Shown here in pieces: positions 42,106 through 50,471 of a stretch of DNA of 64,000 nucleotides. The notes beneath the pieces were generated by a model. It was not told the origin of the DNA, searched no databases, and saw only the letters and a program-made list of their open reading frames with translations. Location of the stretch: NCBI GenBank assembly GCA_019635355.1, contig JAHBZQ010000001.1:3472001-3536000 (forward strand), written 5' to 3'. Position 1 is the stretch's first letter. The number at the start of each line of letters is the position of its first letter. The DNA is from Rhizobacter sp. (GTDB lineage: Bacteria; Pseudomonadota; Gammaproteobacteria; Burkholderiales; Burkholderiaceae_C). A program made the position numbers and the translations under genes.

Positions 42106-43755
42106 TCAGGTCACACCCAGGCGCTTGTTGATGATGTACTGCTGCGCGATGCCGAGGATGTTGTTGGTCAGCCAGTACAGCACCAGGCCCGCCGGGAAGA
42201 AGAAGAAGAACACGCTGAAGATGAGCGGCATGATCCACATCATCCGGGCCTGCACCGGGTCCGGCGGCGTCGGGTTGAGCCAGGTCTGCAGCAGCGTCGA
42301 GCCGGTCATGAGCAGCGGCAGGATGTAGTAGGGGTCTTTCGCCGACAGGTCGGTGATCCAGCCGAGCCACGGCGCGTTGCGCATCTCCACGCTGGACAGC
42401 AGCACCCAGTACAGCGCGATGAAGAAGGGCATCTGCACGAGGATGGGCAGGCAGCCGCCGAGCGGATTGACCTTCTCTTCGCGGTAGATGCGCATCATCT
42501 CCTGCTGCATCTGCTGCGGTTTGTCTTTCAGGCGCTCGCGCATTTCCATGATGCGCGGGTTGATGGCCTTCATCTTCGCCATCGAGCGGTAGGCGCTGGC
42601 GTTGAGCCAGTAGAACGCGATCTTCAGCAGCACCACGAGTGCCACGATCGCCCAGCCCCAGTTGCCGATCAGCGAGTGCAGCTTGTCGAGCAGCCAGAAG
42701 AGCGGCTTGGCGATGACGGCGAACCAGCCGTAGTCCTTCACGAGTTCGAGGCCGGGGGCGAGGGCCTGCAGCTTGTTTTCTTCCTGCGGGCCGGCATAGA
42801 GCTGGGCTTCGTGCGTGACGGTGGCGTCGGGCGCGATGCTGCCGAGCGGCAGCACCATCGCCACCGTGTAGAGGTTGTTGCCCAGGCTCTGGGTACGGAA
42901 CTCGCGCGGCGCCTTGCCTGGCACCAGCCAAGCCGAATTGAAGTAGTGCTGGACCATCGCGATCCAGCCGTTGTCAGCCTTCTTCACGTAGTCGGTCTTG
43001 CCCTTCTCGATGTCGGCGAACTCGACCTTCTGGAAGTGCTTTTCTTCGGTGTAGACCGCCGGGCCAGTGAACGAGGTCGGCGCCATGAACATGCTGCTCG
43101 GCGGCACGGTGCCGTCGCGCTGCAGCTGCAGGTAGAGCTCGGGATGGACCGGCGCCGTGCCACGGTTGGTGACCTCATGGCGCACGCCGATGGTGTACTG
43201 CCCGCGCTTGAACACGTAGCTCTTGCGCAGGGTCACGCCGGCAGGCTCTGGCGTTTCGAAGCTCACGGTCAGGGTGTCCTGCCCGTCCTTCAGCGTGGTG
43301 TCGCCGGGCAGCATCTTCAGCAGCGTCAGGTGGTTGGGAAGGTTGATGCCAGGCTGCTGGGCAATGAGGCCGGTCTGCGCGACGTAGGTGCGGGAGCCAC
43401 TGCGGTCGAAGAGCACCAGCGGCTGCTTGGGATCGGCATCGCTCGGGTGCTTGAGCAGCACGAGCTTCACCAAGTCGGCCCCCTTGGTGTCGAAGGTGGC
43501 TTCATAGAGGTCGGTCTTGACCGTGCGCTGCTCGCTGGCGACCGCGGCGGCGCTGGCCGCGCCCGCAGGAGGCGCGGCCACCCCGACCTGACCGGGGGCC
43601 GGCACACCCGAAGCGGCTGTCGCCGTGGCCGCAGGCTTGGCCGGCGTCGGCGCGAACATCGACGGCTTGCCGTTGTGCATGTTCCAGTTGTTCCACAGGA
43701 ATGTCAGCGACACCAGGAACACCACCCAGAGCAGGGTGCGGCGCATATCGGTCAT
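42106..43755 (-). CDS. yidC: Membrane protein insertase YidC
   Basis: Inner-membrane insertase of 549 residues. TM1 is at about 7-24 (LLWVVFLVSLTFLWNNW), followed by an Ala/Pro-rich linker, a large periplasmic beta-domain (about 75-330) and the conserved five-helix core (NWGWAIVALVVLLKIAFYWL; NPLGGCLPILVQMPFFIALY; IINKRLGVT at the end). It inserts proteins alone and with SecYEG. The start overlaps the yidD stop (ATGA), keeping the conserved rpmH-rnpA-yidD-yidC-mnmE order. Confidence 0.97.
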   Translation of the reverse strand: MTDMRRTLLWVVFLVSLTFLWNNWNMHNGKPSMFAPTPAKPAATATAASGVPAPGQVGVAAPPAGAASAAAVASEQRTVKTDLYEATFDTKGADLVKLVLLKHPSDADPKQPLVLFDRSGSRTYVAQTGLIAQQPGINLPNHLTLLKMLPGDTTLKDGQDTLTVSFETPEPAGVTLRKSYVFKRGQYTIGVRHEVTNRGTAPVHPELYLQLQRDGTVPPSSMFMAPTSFTGPAVYTEEKHFQKVEFADIEKGKTDYVKKADNGWIAMVQHYFNSAWLVPGKAPREFRTQSLGNNLYTVAMVLPLGSIAPDATVTHEAQLYAGPQEENKLQALAPGLELVKDYGWFAVIAKPLFWLLDKLHSLIGNWGWAIVALVVLLKIAFYWLNASAYRSMAKMKAINPRIMEMRERLKDKPQQMQQEMMRIYREEKVNPLGGCLPILVQMPFFIALYWVLLSSVEMRNAPWLGWITDLSAKDPYYILPLLMTGSTLLQTWLNPTPPDPVQARMMWIMPLIFSVFFFFFPAGLVLYWLTNNILGIAQQYIINKRLGVT

Positions 43756-44063
43756 GGGGAGGTCTTTTCGCGAGAAGAGGTCAGAAGACTGGTGAAGGGG
43801 CGCGGCGCTTGTGCCGGCACCGGGTCGTGCCCACCGGCACACCAGGGGTGGCAGCGGGCGAGGCGACCGAGCGTGAGGTAAGTGCCCGCCGCGGCGCCGT
43901 GGCGTTCGAGCGCCTCCAGGGCGTAAGCCGAGCAGGTGGGCTCGAAACGGCAGGCGCTGCCCAGCCACGGGCTCAGGAAGAAGCGGTAAGCCCGCACCAA
44001 GCCCATCAACAGGCGTCGGGGAAGGGCCAGGACGGCGGCGAGCATGGCGATCTCCAGGCTCAC
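43752..44063 (-). CDS. yidD: Membrane protein insertion efficiency factor YidD
   Basis: Small protein of 103 residues (about 97 if started at the internal ATG at 44045). Conserved core RAYRFFLSPWLGSACRFEPTCSAYALEAL and RCHPWCAGGHDPVP is present in two recognisable blocks (about 24-52 and 70-83), with the Cys cluster typical of the family. An amphipathic N-terminal helix associates with the inner membrane. It overlaps both rnpA and yidC. Confidence 0.95.
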   Translation of the reverse strand: MSLEIAMLAAVLALPRRLLMGLVRAYRFFLSPWLGSACRFEPTCSAYALEALERHGAAAGTYLTLGRLARCHPWCAGGHDPVPAQAPRPFTSLLTSSREKTSP

Positions 44064-44515
44064 GCCCCGGCCGCGCGGCGCACCGCGTCGGCCATCAACC
44101 GCGAGAGTTCACGCCCCGCTTCCTCGCGCAGGGCATCGGAGGCGGCGCTCGCAAAACGGTTCTTGTCGAACGGCGAGCGCAGGCGCACCACCCACAGCCC
44201 GGCCTGCAGGCTGGACTGCGCACCCGCGGCCTCGCGGATCTGGCGTTTGAGCAGGTTCCGGGTCACCGAACGGCGGGCATGGCGCTTGGGCACCACCGCC
44301 CCCAACCAGCAACCGGCGGGGGATTCATCCACAGGCTTGCCCATTTCCGGTGCCTGACCTGTTGACAACTTGCTGGCAACTGCCGGCGGAGCGGGCTTTC
44401 GTGCCGTGCTCGGGCCGGATCGCAGGTAGTGGACGGCGAAATGCAAACTGCGTGCGTGGGCGGGAGTGCCCAGCACGCGTTCGAAGTCGGCAGATCGCAC
44501 GATGCGACCGATCAC
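44060..44515 (-). CDS. rnpA: Ribonuclease P protein component
   Basis: Protein subunit of RNase P, 151 residues. The RNR motif region KRHARRSVTRNLLKRQIREA (about 77-96) is intact. Compared with the usual 115-120 residues it carries an insertion of roughly 30 residues (about 36-66, Pro/Ala/Ser rich) between the first strands and the RNR motif, as seen in several Burkholderiales. Overlaps yidD by four bases. Confidence 0.95.
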   Translation of the reverse strand: MIGRIVRSADFERVLGTPAHARSLHFAVHYLRSGPSTARKPAPPAVASKLSTGQAPEMGKPVDESPAGCWLGAVVPKRHARRSVTRNLLKRQIREAAGAQSSLQAGLWVVRLRSPFDKNRFASAASDALREEAGRELSRLMADAVRRAAGA

Positions 44516-44569
44516 GGCGTGGCCGTGTCCAGGGTCAAGGCGCGGCCGTGTGCTGCGCGGGTGCCGTCT

Positions 44570-44704
44570 TCAGACGGCCAGGCGCTTGCGGCCCTTGGCG
44601 CGGCGAGCGTTGATGACGGCGCGGCCACCGCGGGTCTTCATGCGCACGAGGAAGCCGTGGGTGCGGGCGCGGCGGGTCTTGGAAGCTTGGTAGGTGCGTT
44701 TCAT
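44570..44704 (-). CDS. rpmH: 50S ribosomal protein L34
   Basis: Protein of 44 residues, full length: MKRTYQASKTRRARTHGFLV, then RMKTRGGRAVINARRAKGRK. Basic, as expected for L34. It begins the rpmH-rnpA-yidD-yidC-mnmE run and is divergent from dnaA across the putative origin. Confidence 0.97.
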   Translation of the reverse strand: MKRTYQASKTRRARTHGFLVRMKTRGGRAVINARRAKGRKRLAV

Positions 44705-44921
44705 GGGGCAATCCTGCTGGTCTGTTTGAAGGTCTGGAAATCGAGATGAAGACCTGCGCTGAGACACTCGCAAGCGCTGCTTTGTGCCGCGGCGCCCACC
44801 GATCGACCAAGCCTTCGGGAAACCCACTATTACACCAAAAAGGCCTTTTGAAGTCAAAGACTTGCACGGCAGCATGCGCCTGCCAGCGCTTTCGTGAAGG
44901 GATTGACCATCGTCTCGAAAC

Positions 44922-44930
44922 TGTGGATAA
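44922..44930 (-). promoter_or_regulatory. Consensus DnaA box
   Basis: TTATCCACA on the minus strand (TGTGGATAA on the plus), an exact match to the strong DnaA-binding sequence, 63 bases before the dnaA start. Confidence 0.85.
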
Positions 44931-44982
44931 CCGCGTCTCCCGCAACCAGGGGCACGTAGAATCCCGCCGCTCCGAAAAAGAC

Positions 44983-44991
44983 TTTTCCACA
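44983..44991 (+). promoter_or_regulatory. DnaA box variant abutting the dnaA start codon
   Basis: TTTTCCACA differs from the consensus TTATCCACA at one base and ends two bases... more exactly one base before the ATG at 44993. It occupies the place where a Shine-Dalgarno would be expected, so DnaA could directly occlude its own translation start region in DNA. Confidence 0.6.
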
Positions 44992-44992
44992 A

Positions 44993-46414
44993 ATGAGCGC
45001 TGACCTCTGGCAACGTGGCTGCGAACGACTCGCGGCGGAGTTGCCCGAACAACAATTCAACACCTGGATCCGGCCCCTGCCGGCCGCTGACGTCACCGAC
45101 GAGGGTGGTGACGTGGCCGTGGCCAGCGTGCAGGTGCCCAACCGCTTCAAGCTCGACTGGATCCGCAACCAATACGCTGGCCGCATCGAGGCCGTGCTGA
45201 GCGAGCTGGCCGGCAAGCCGGTGCGGCTCGACCTCACGCTTGCCGCCCGCGAGCCGCAGGCCTCGGGTGCAAGCGCGGTGCGCGGCACGGGCCCGCGCTC
45301 CTTCACACAGGCCTTGCGCCAGGCGCCGGCTGCCAACGAGACACCGCTGCCCGCCCGCCCCCTAGCCGAAGGCCACTCGAGCGCCAACCTGCCGCGCCAC
45401 CGCCTCAACCCGGCGCTGACCTTCGACACCCTGGTGCCGGGCCGCGCCAACCAGATGGCCCGCACCGCCGCGCTGCACGTGGCCGGCGCCCCGGGCCAGA
45501 TGTACAACCCGCTCTTCATCTACGGCGGGGTGGGCCTGGGCAAGACCCACCTGGTGCATGCGGTGGGCAATGCCTTGCTGGCCGACCGGGCCGATGCGCG
45601 TGTGCTCTACCTGCACGCCGAGCAGTTCATCACCGACGTGGTGAAGAACTACCAGCGCAAGACCTTCGACGAGCTCAAGGCCAAGTACCACCAGCTCGAC
45701 CTGCTGCTGATCGACGACGTGCAGTTCTTCGCCGGCAAGGAGCGCACGCAGGAGGAGTTCTTCAACGCCTTTGAAGCACTCCTGGCCAAACGCGCGCACA
45801 TCATCATGACCAGCGACACCTATCCCAAGGGATTGGTGGACATCGACGAGCGCCTCACCTCCCGCTTCGACGCCGGCCTGACCGTCGCCATCGAGCCGCC
45901 AGAACTCGAGATGCGCGTGGCCATCCTCATGCGCAAGGCCGACAGCGAGGGCACCTCGATGCCGGAAGACGTGGCCTTCTTCGTCGCGAAGAACGTGCGC
46001 GCCAACGTGCGCGAGCTCGAAGGGGCGCTGCGCAAGATCCTGGCCTATTCACGCTTCTCGCAGAAGGACATCAACATCCAGCTCGCCCGCGAGGCGCTGA
46101 AGGACCTGCTGTCGATCCAGAACCGCCAGATCGGCGTCGAGAACATCCAGAAGACGGTGGCCGACTTCTACAAGATCAAGGTCGCCGACATGTACAGCAA
46201 GAAGCGCCCGGCCAGCATCGCCCGGCCACGCCAGATCGCCATGTACATCGCCAAGGAAATGACGCAGAAGAGCCTGCCCGAGATCGGCGAACTCTTCGGG
46301 GGCCGCGACCACACCACGGTGCTGCACGCGGTGCGCAAGATCGCCGCCGAGCGCCAGAAGAACACCGAGCTCAACCAGCAGCTGCACGTGCTGGAACAGA
46401 CCCTGAAAGGCTGA
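44993..46414 (+). CDS. dnaA: Chromosomal replication initiator DnaA
   Basis: Initiator of 473 residues. Domain I (LWQRGCERLAAELPEQQFNT), a variable linker (about 85-140), AAA+ domain III with Walker A GGVGLGKTH and Walker B LLLIDDVQFF, and DNA-binding domain IV with the signature GGRDHTTVLHAVRKI near the C-terminus. No clear ribosome site precedes the ATG, but the domain I start is right. Confidence 0.98.
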   Translation: MSADLWQRGCERLAAELPEQQFNTWIRPLPAADVTDEGGDVAVASVQVPNRFKLDWIRNQYAGRIEAVLSELAGKPVRLDLTLAAREPQASGASAVRGTGPRSFTQALRQAPAANETPLPARPLAEGHSSANLPRHRLNPALTFDTLVPGRANQMARTAALHVAGAPGQMYNPLFIYGGVGLGKTHLVHAVGNALLADRADARVLYLHAEQFITDVVKNYQRKTFDELKAKYHQLDLLLIDDVQFFAGKERTQEEFFNAFEALLAKRAHIIMTSDTYPKGLVDIDERLTSRFDAGLTVAIEPPELEMRVAILMRKADSEGTSMPEDVAFFVAKNVRANVRELEGALRKILAYSRFSQKDINIQLAREALKDLLSIQNRQIGVENIQKTVADFYKIKVADMYSKKRPASIARPRQIAMYIAKEMTQKSLPEIGELFGGRDHTTVLHAVRKIAAERQKNTELNQQLHVLEQTLKG

Positions 46415-46647
46415 GCGCACGCCTTGCCCAACTGTCAACTCACAACCCTGGGGACAAGTCCATGACAACTCGGGAGCTGTCCACAGCCTTCGCTGAAAGC
46501 CGAAAGTTGTTGTCGATCCTTCCCGCCATGCCAGCCCATCGGCACACAGGGTTCGCGGCAAGATAAGCGGTTGATGGAAAAGGGGAAAATGGCGTTCTCC
46601 ACAGAAAACGTCGTCCTCTACTAAGACGACTAAATTAAGAGGTTCAC
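46415..46647. other. dnaA-dnaN intergenic region with degenerate DnaA boxes
   Basis: A 233-base gap with several box-like sequences: TTCTCCACA (46595-46603, one mismatch to consensus), CTGTCCACA (46477-46485, two mismatches) and TGGGGACAA (46449-46457). The end is AT-rich (GGAAAAGGGGAAAATGG; ACTAAATTAAGAGG). It could be part of a bipartite origin or the dnaN promoter. AAGAGG serves as ribosome site for dnaN. Confidence 0.5.
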
Positions 46648-47754
46648 ATGATTGTCTTGAAGACAGCACAAGAAAAAGTATTGAGTGCGCTGCAAGCCGT
46701 CTCGGGCATCGTCGAGCGTCGGCACACGCTGCCGATCCTGGCCAACGTGCTGATCCGCAAGACCGGAGGGTCGATCGAGTTCACCACCAGCGACCTGGAG
46801 ATCCAGGTGCGCACGCTGGCCGAGTTCGAGGGCGACGCCGGCAACTTCAGCACCACCGTCGGGGCCCGCAAGCTGATCGACATCCTGCGTTCGCTGCCCA
46901 GCGACCAGACCGTGACCCTCACCGCCAACCAGAACAAGCTGACCCTGCAAGGCGGCAAGAGCCGCTTCACGCTGCAGACGCTGCCGGCCGACGACTTCCC
47001 GCTGGTGCAGGAAGCCGCCGACTTCGGCCCGATGTTCAGCGTGCCGCAGAAGACGCTGAAGACCTTGATCAACCAGGTGCACTTTGCGATGGCGGTGCAC
47101 GACATCCGCTACTACCTGAACGGCATCCTCTTCGTCGCCGAAGGCAAGAGCTTGACGCTGGTGGCCACCGACGGCCACCGCCTGGCGCTGGCCCAGGCCA
47201 ACCTCGATGTCGAGATCCCGAAGCAGGAGGTGATCCTCCCGCGCAAGACGGTCCTCGAGCTGCAGCGCCTGCTCAAGGACGAAGACACGCCCATCGAGAT
47301 GCGCTTCGCCGGCAACCAGGCCAAGTTCAGCTTCTCGGGCATGGAGTTCGTCACCAAGCTGGTCGAAGGCAAGTTCCCCGACTACAACCGCGTCATTCCG
47401 AAGAACCACAAGAACAGCGTGACGCTGGGCCGTGCACCGCTGCTCGCGAGCCTGCAGCGCGCCGCCATCCTGACGAGCGAGAAGTTCAAGGGGGTGCGCG
47501 TCAACATCGAACCGGGCAGCCTGCGCATCGCGTCGAGCAATGCCGAACAGGAAGAAGCTAAGGAAGAACTTGAGATCGACTACGGTGGCGACACCATCGA
47601 GATCGGCTTCAACGTGACCTACCTGATGGACGTGCTGGCCAACATGAGCGTGGACATGGTCAAGCTGGAATTGCAGGACACGAACTCCAGTGTGCTGATC
47701 ACCGTGCCCGAGCAAGCCGGCTTCAAGTACGTGGTCATGCCCATGCGGATCTGA
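46648..47754 (+). CDS. dnaN: DNA polymerase III beta sliding clamp
   Basis: Clamp of 368 residues, standard length, with three repeated clamp folds. Recognisable segments are RRHTLPILANVLI (about 27-39), GRAPLLASLQRAAILTSEKF in the third domain and the C-terminal YVVMPMRI that forms part of the partner-binding pocket. Second gene of the dnaA-dnaN-gyrB block. Confidence 0.98.
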   Translation: MIVLKTAQEKVLSALQAVSGIVERRHTLPILANVLIRKTGGSIEFTTSDLEIQVRTLAEFEGDAGNFSTTVGARKLIDILRSLPSDQTVTLTANQNKLTLQGGKSRFTLQTLPADDFPLVQEAADFGPMFSVPQKTLKTLINQVHFAMAVHDIRYYLNGILFVAEGKSLTLVATDGHRLALAQANLDVEIPKQEVILPRKTVLELQRLLKDEDTPIEMRFAGNQAKFSFSGMEFVTKLVEGKFPDYNRVIPKNHKNSVTLGRAPLLASLQRAAILTSEKFKGVRVNIEPGSLRIASSNAEQEEAKEELEIDYGGDTIEIGFNVTYLMDVLANMSVDMVKLELQDTNSSVLITVPEQAGFKYVVMPMRI

Positions 47755-47786
47755 CCCCGCCGGCCTTTGCGCCGAGTGCCACACGC

Positions 47787-47806
47787 AAGCGGGCTTCGGC
47801 CCGCTT
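47787..47806 (+). terminator. UUCG hairpin between dnaN and gyrB
   Basis: AAGCGGGC/GCCCGCTT stem with a TTCG loop, 32 bases after the dnaN stop, followed by CACCGTTTC. Probable terminator or partial attenuator. Confidence 0.6.
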
Positions 47807-47857
47807 CACCGTTTCTAAGATGGGGTGAAAGCCCCGTTCACCGAGTCACCCGTGACC

Positions 47858-50371
47858 ATGACCGACGTTCAAAACCTTCCTGAAGAACCGCCGAAGAAGA
47901 CCGCTGCCGAGATCAGCGCCGGCTATGGCGAGGGCAGCATTCAGATCCTCGAAGGCCTGGAAGCCGTGCGCAAACGGCCCGGCATGTACATCGGCGACAC
48001 CTCCGACGGCACCGGCCTGCACCACCTGGTGTTCGAGGTGGTCGACAACTCCATCGACGAAGCACTCGCCGGCCATTGCGACGACATCGTCGTCACCATC
48101 CACAGCGACAACTCCATCTCCGTCATCGACAACGGCCGTGGCATCCCGACCGGCGTGAAGATGGACGACAAGCACGAGCCCAAGCGCTCGGCCGCGGAGA
48201 TTGCCCTGACCGAGCTGCACGCCGGCGGCAAGTTCAACCAGAACAGCTACAAGGTCTCGGGCGGCCTGCACGGTGTGGGCGTGTCGTGCGTGAACGCACT
48301 CTCGAAGTGGCTGCGCCTGACGGTGCGCCGCGACGGCAAGCAGCACTTCATCGAGTTCAAGAAGGGTGTGCCGCAGGACCGCGTGCTGGAGATGCGTGAC
48401 GGCTTCGAAGTGAGCCCGATGAAGATCACCGGCGAAACCGAGAAGCGCGGCACCGAGGTGCACTTCCTGCCCGACGACGAGATCTTCCAGCAGAACGCCG
48501 ACTTCCACTACGACATCCTCGCCAAGCGCCTGCGCGAACTTTCGTTCCTCAACAACGGCGTGAAGATCCGCCTCGTCGACGAGCGCAACAACAAGGAAGA
48601 CAACTTCGCCTTCGCCGGCGGCGTGAAGGGCTTCGTCGACTTCATCAACACCGGCAAGAAGGTGCTCAACCCGACCGTCTTCCACGCCACCGGCGAGAAG
48701 AACAGCGAGCAGGGCACCACCATCACCACCGAAGTGGCGATGCAGTGGAACGACGGCTACAGCGAGTCGGTGCTCTGCTTCACCAACAACATCCCGCAGC
48801 GCGATGGTGGCACCCACCTGACCGGCATGCGCGCGGCGATGACGCGCGTCATCAACAAGTACATCGAAGACAACGAGCTGGCCAAGAAGGCCAAGGTCGA
48901 GGTCACCGGCGACGACATGCGCGAAGGGCTCTGTTGTGTCTTGAGCGTGAAGGTGCCCGAGCCCAAGTTCAGCAGCCAGACGAAAGACAAGCTGGTGTCG
49001 AGCGAAGTCCGCGGCCCGGTGGAAGACGTGGTGAGCAAGGCACTGACCGATTTCCTGCTCGAGAACCCGGCCGACGCCAAGATCATCTGCGGCAAGATCG
49101 TCGAAGCGGCCCGCGCCCGCGAAGCGGCCCGCAAGGCGCGCGAGATGACACGCCGCAAGGGCGTGCTCGACGGCATGGGCCTGCCCGGCAAGCTCGCCGA
49201 CTGCCAGGAGAAAGACCCGTCGCTGTGCGAGATCTACATCGTGGAGGGTGACTCCGCCGGTGGCTCCGCCAAGCAGGGCCGCGACCGCAAGTTCCAGGCG
49301 ATCCTGCCGCTGCGCGGCAAGATCCTCAACGTGGAGCGCGCGCGCTTCGAGCGCCTGTTGACCAGCAACGAAATCCTCACGCTGATCACTGCCCTCGGCA
49401 CCAGCATCGGCAAGGAAGAGTTCAACCCCGACAAGCTGCGCTACCACCGCATCATCATCATGACCGACGCGGACGTGGACGGCGCGCACATCCGCACGCT
49501 GCTCTTGACCTTCTTCTACCGGCAGATGCCCGAGATCGTCGAGCGTGGCCATGTCTACATCGCGCAGCCGCCGCTCTACAAGGTCAAGCTCGGCAAGGAA
49601 GAGCAGTACCTGAAAGACGGCCACGAGCTCGACGGCTACCTGCTCAAGGTGGCGCTGAAAGACGCCAAGCTCGAAACTGGCATGGGCGGCGCCGTGCTGA
49701 CCGGCGAGACGCTCGACACGCTGGCCCGCCAATACGTGCTCGCCAACAACGTGGTCGACCGCCTGGCCAAGTGGATGGACGTGGAAGCCCTGCGCGCGAT
49801 GGCCAACGGCCTGGAACTCCAGCTCGACACGCTCGAAGCCGCCGAGCAGTCGGCCCAGGCGTTGAAGGCTGCGCTGCACAACGCCGAAGTCACCGCCGAG
49901 TTCGACACGCGCATGGACAAGCACATCCTGCGCATCAGCCGCATGCACCACGGCAACGTGAAGAGCAGCGTGATCACCGCCGACTTCGTGCACGGCGCCG
50001 ACTACGAAGCGCTCAGCACGGCCGGCCGCACCTTCAAGGGACTGGTGAGCGCTGAAGCCGTGGTCAAGCGTGGCGAAGGCGACAAGCAGAAGGAAGCCAA
50101 GGTCACCGACTTCCGCCAGGCGATGGCGTGGCTGATCCAGCAGGCCGAAAACGCGGTGGGCCGTCAGCGCTACAAGGGCCTGGGCGAGATGAACCCCGAG
50201 CAGCTCTGGGAAACGACGATGGACCCGACCGTGCGCCGCCTGCTCAAGGTGCAGATCGACGACGCGATCGAGGCCGACCGTGTCTTCACCATGCTGATGG
50301 GCGACGAGGTGGAGCCGCGCCGCGACTTCATCGAGCAGAACGCGCTGCGCGCGGCCAACATCGACGTCTGA
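47858..50371 (+). CDS. gyrB: DNA gyrase subunit B
   Basis: ATPase subunit of gyrase, 837 residues. GHKL ATPase motifs (EVVDNSIDEALAGHCD; DNGRGIPTG; SGGLHGVGVSCVNALS), the TOPRIM domain (EGDSAGGSAKQGRDRKFQAI; IIIMTDADVDGAHI) and the C-terminal QRYKGLGEMNPEQLWETTMD are all present. Start ATG 47858 gives a normal N-terminus; in-frame GTG codons at 47825 and 47852 would lengthen it by up to 11 residues. Confidence 0.97.
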   Translation: MTDVQNLPEEPPKKTAAEISAGYGEGSIQILEGLEAVRKRPGMYIGDTSDGTGLHHLVFEVVDNSIDEALAGHCDDIVVTIHSDNSISVIDNGRGIPTGVKMDDKHEPKRSAAEIALTELHAGGKFNQNSYKVSGGLHGVGVSCVNALSKWLRLTVRRDGKQHFIEFKKGVPQDRVLEMRDGFEVSPMKITGETEKRGTEVHFLPDDEIFQQNADFHYDILAKRLRELSFLNNGVKIRLVDERNNKEDNFAFAGGVKGFVDFINTGKKVLNPTVFHATGEKNSEQGTTITTEVAMQWNDGYSESVLCFTNNIPQRDGGTHLTGMRAAMTRVINKYIEDNELAKKAKVEVTGDDMREGLCCVLSVKVPEPKFSSQTKDKLVSSEVRGPVEDVVSKALTDFLLENPADAKIICGKIVEAARAREAARKAREMTRRKGVLDGMGLPGKLADCQEKDPSLCEIYIVEGDSAGGSAKQGRDRKFQAILPLRGKILNVERARFERLLTSNEILTLITALGTSIGKEEFNPDKLRYHRIIIMTDADVDGAHIRTLLLTFFYRQMPEIVERGHVYIAQPPLYKVKLGKEEQYLKDGHELDGYLLKVALKDAKLETGMGGAVLTGETLDTLARQYVLANNVVDRLAKWMDVEALRAMANGLELQLDTLEAAEQSAQALKAALHNAEVTAEFDTRMDKHILRISRMHHGNVKSSVITADFVHGADYEALSTAGRTFKGLVSAEAVVKRGEGDKQKEAKVTDFRQAMAWLIQQAENAVGRQRYKGLGEMNPEQLWETTMDPTVRRLLKVQIDDAIEADRVFTMLMGDEVEPRRDFIEQNALRAANIDV

Positions 50372-50471
50372 CCCTTTCTCTCGTTTCTGCACCCTCTTCC
50401 GGGCCGTGTCGACGGCGCAAGCCGTCGCATAGACTCCCGCTCGCCGATCACAGACAAGGGGAGCGGACGGC

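Larger units (their letters stand above)
44705..44992. other. Putative oriC / divergent rpmH-dnaA control region
   Basis: A 288-base gap between the divergent rpmH and dnaA genes. It has a perfect DnaA box (44922-44930, TGTGGATAA), a near-consensus box TTTTCCACA at 44983-44991 and an AT-richer stretch at about 44826-44860 (CACTATTACACCAAAAAGGC...) that could unwind. Gene order and the switch from leftward to rightward transcription support an origin here. Few boxes are visible, so the dnaA-dnaN gap is an alternative or additional element. Confidence 0.6.
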
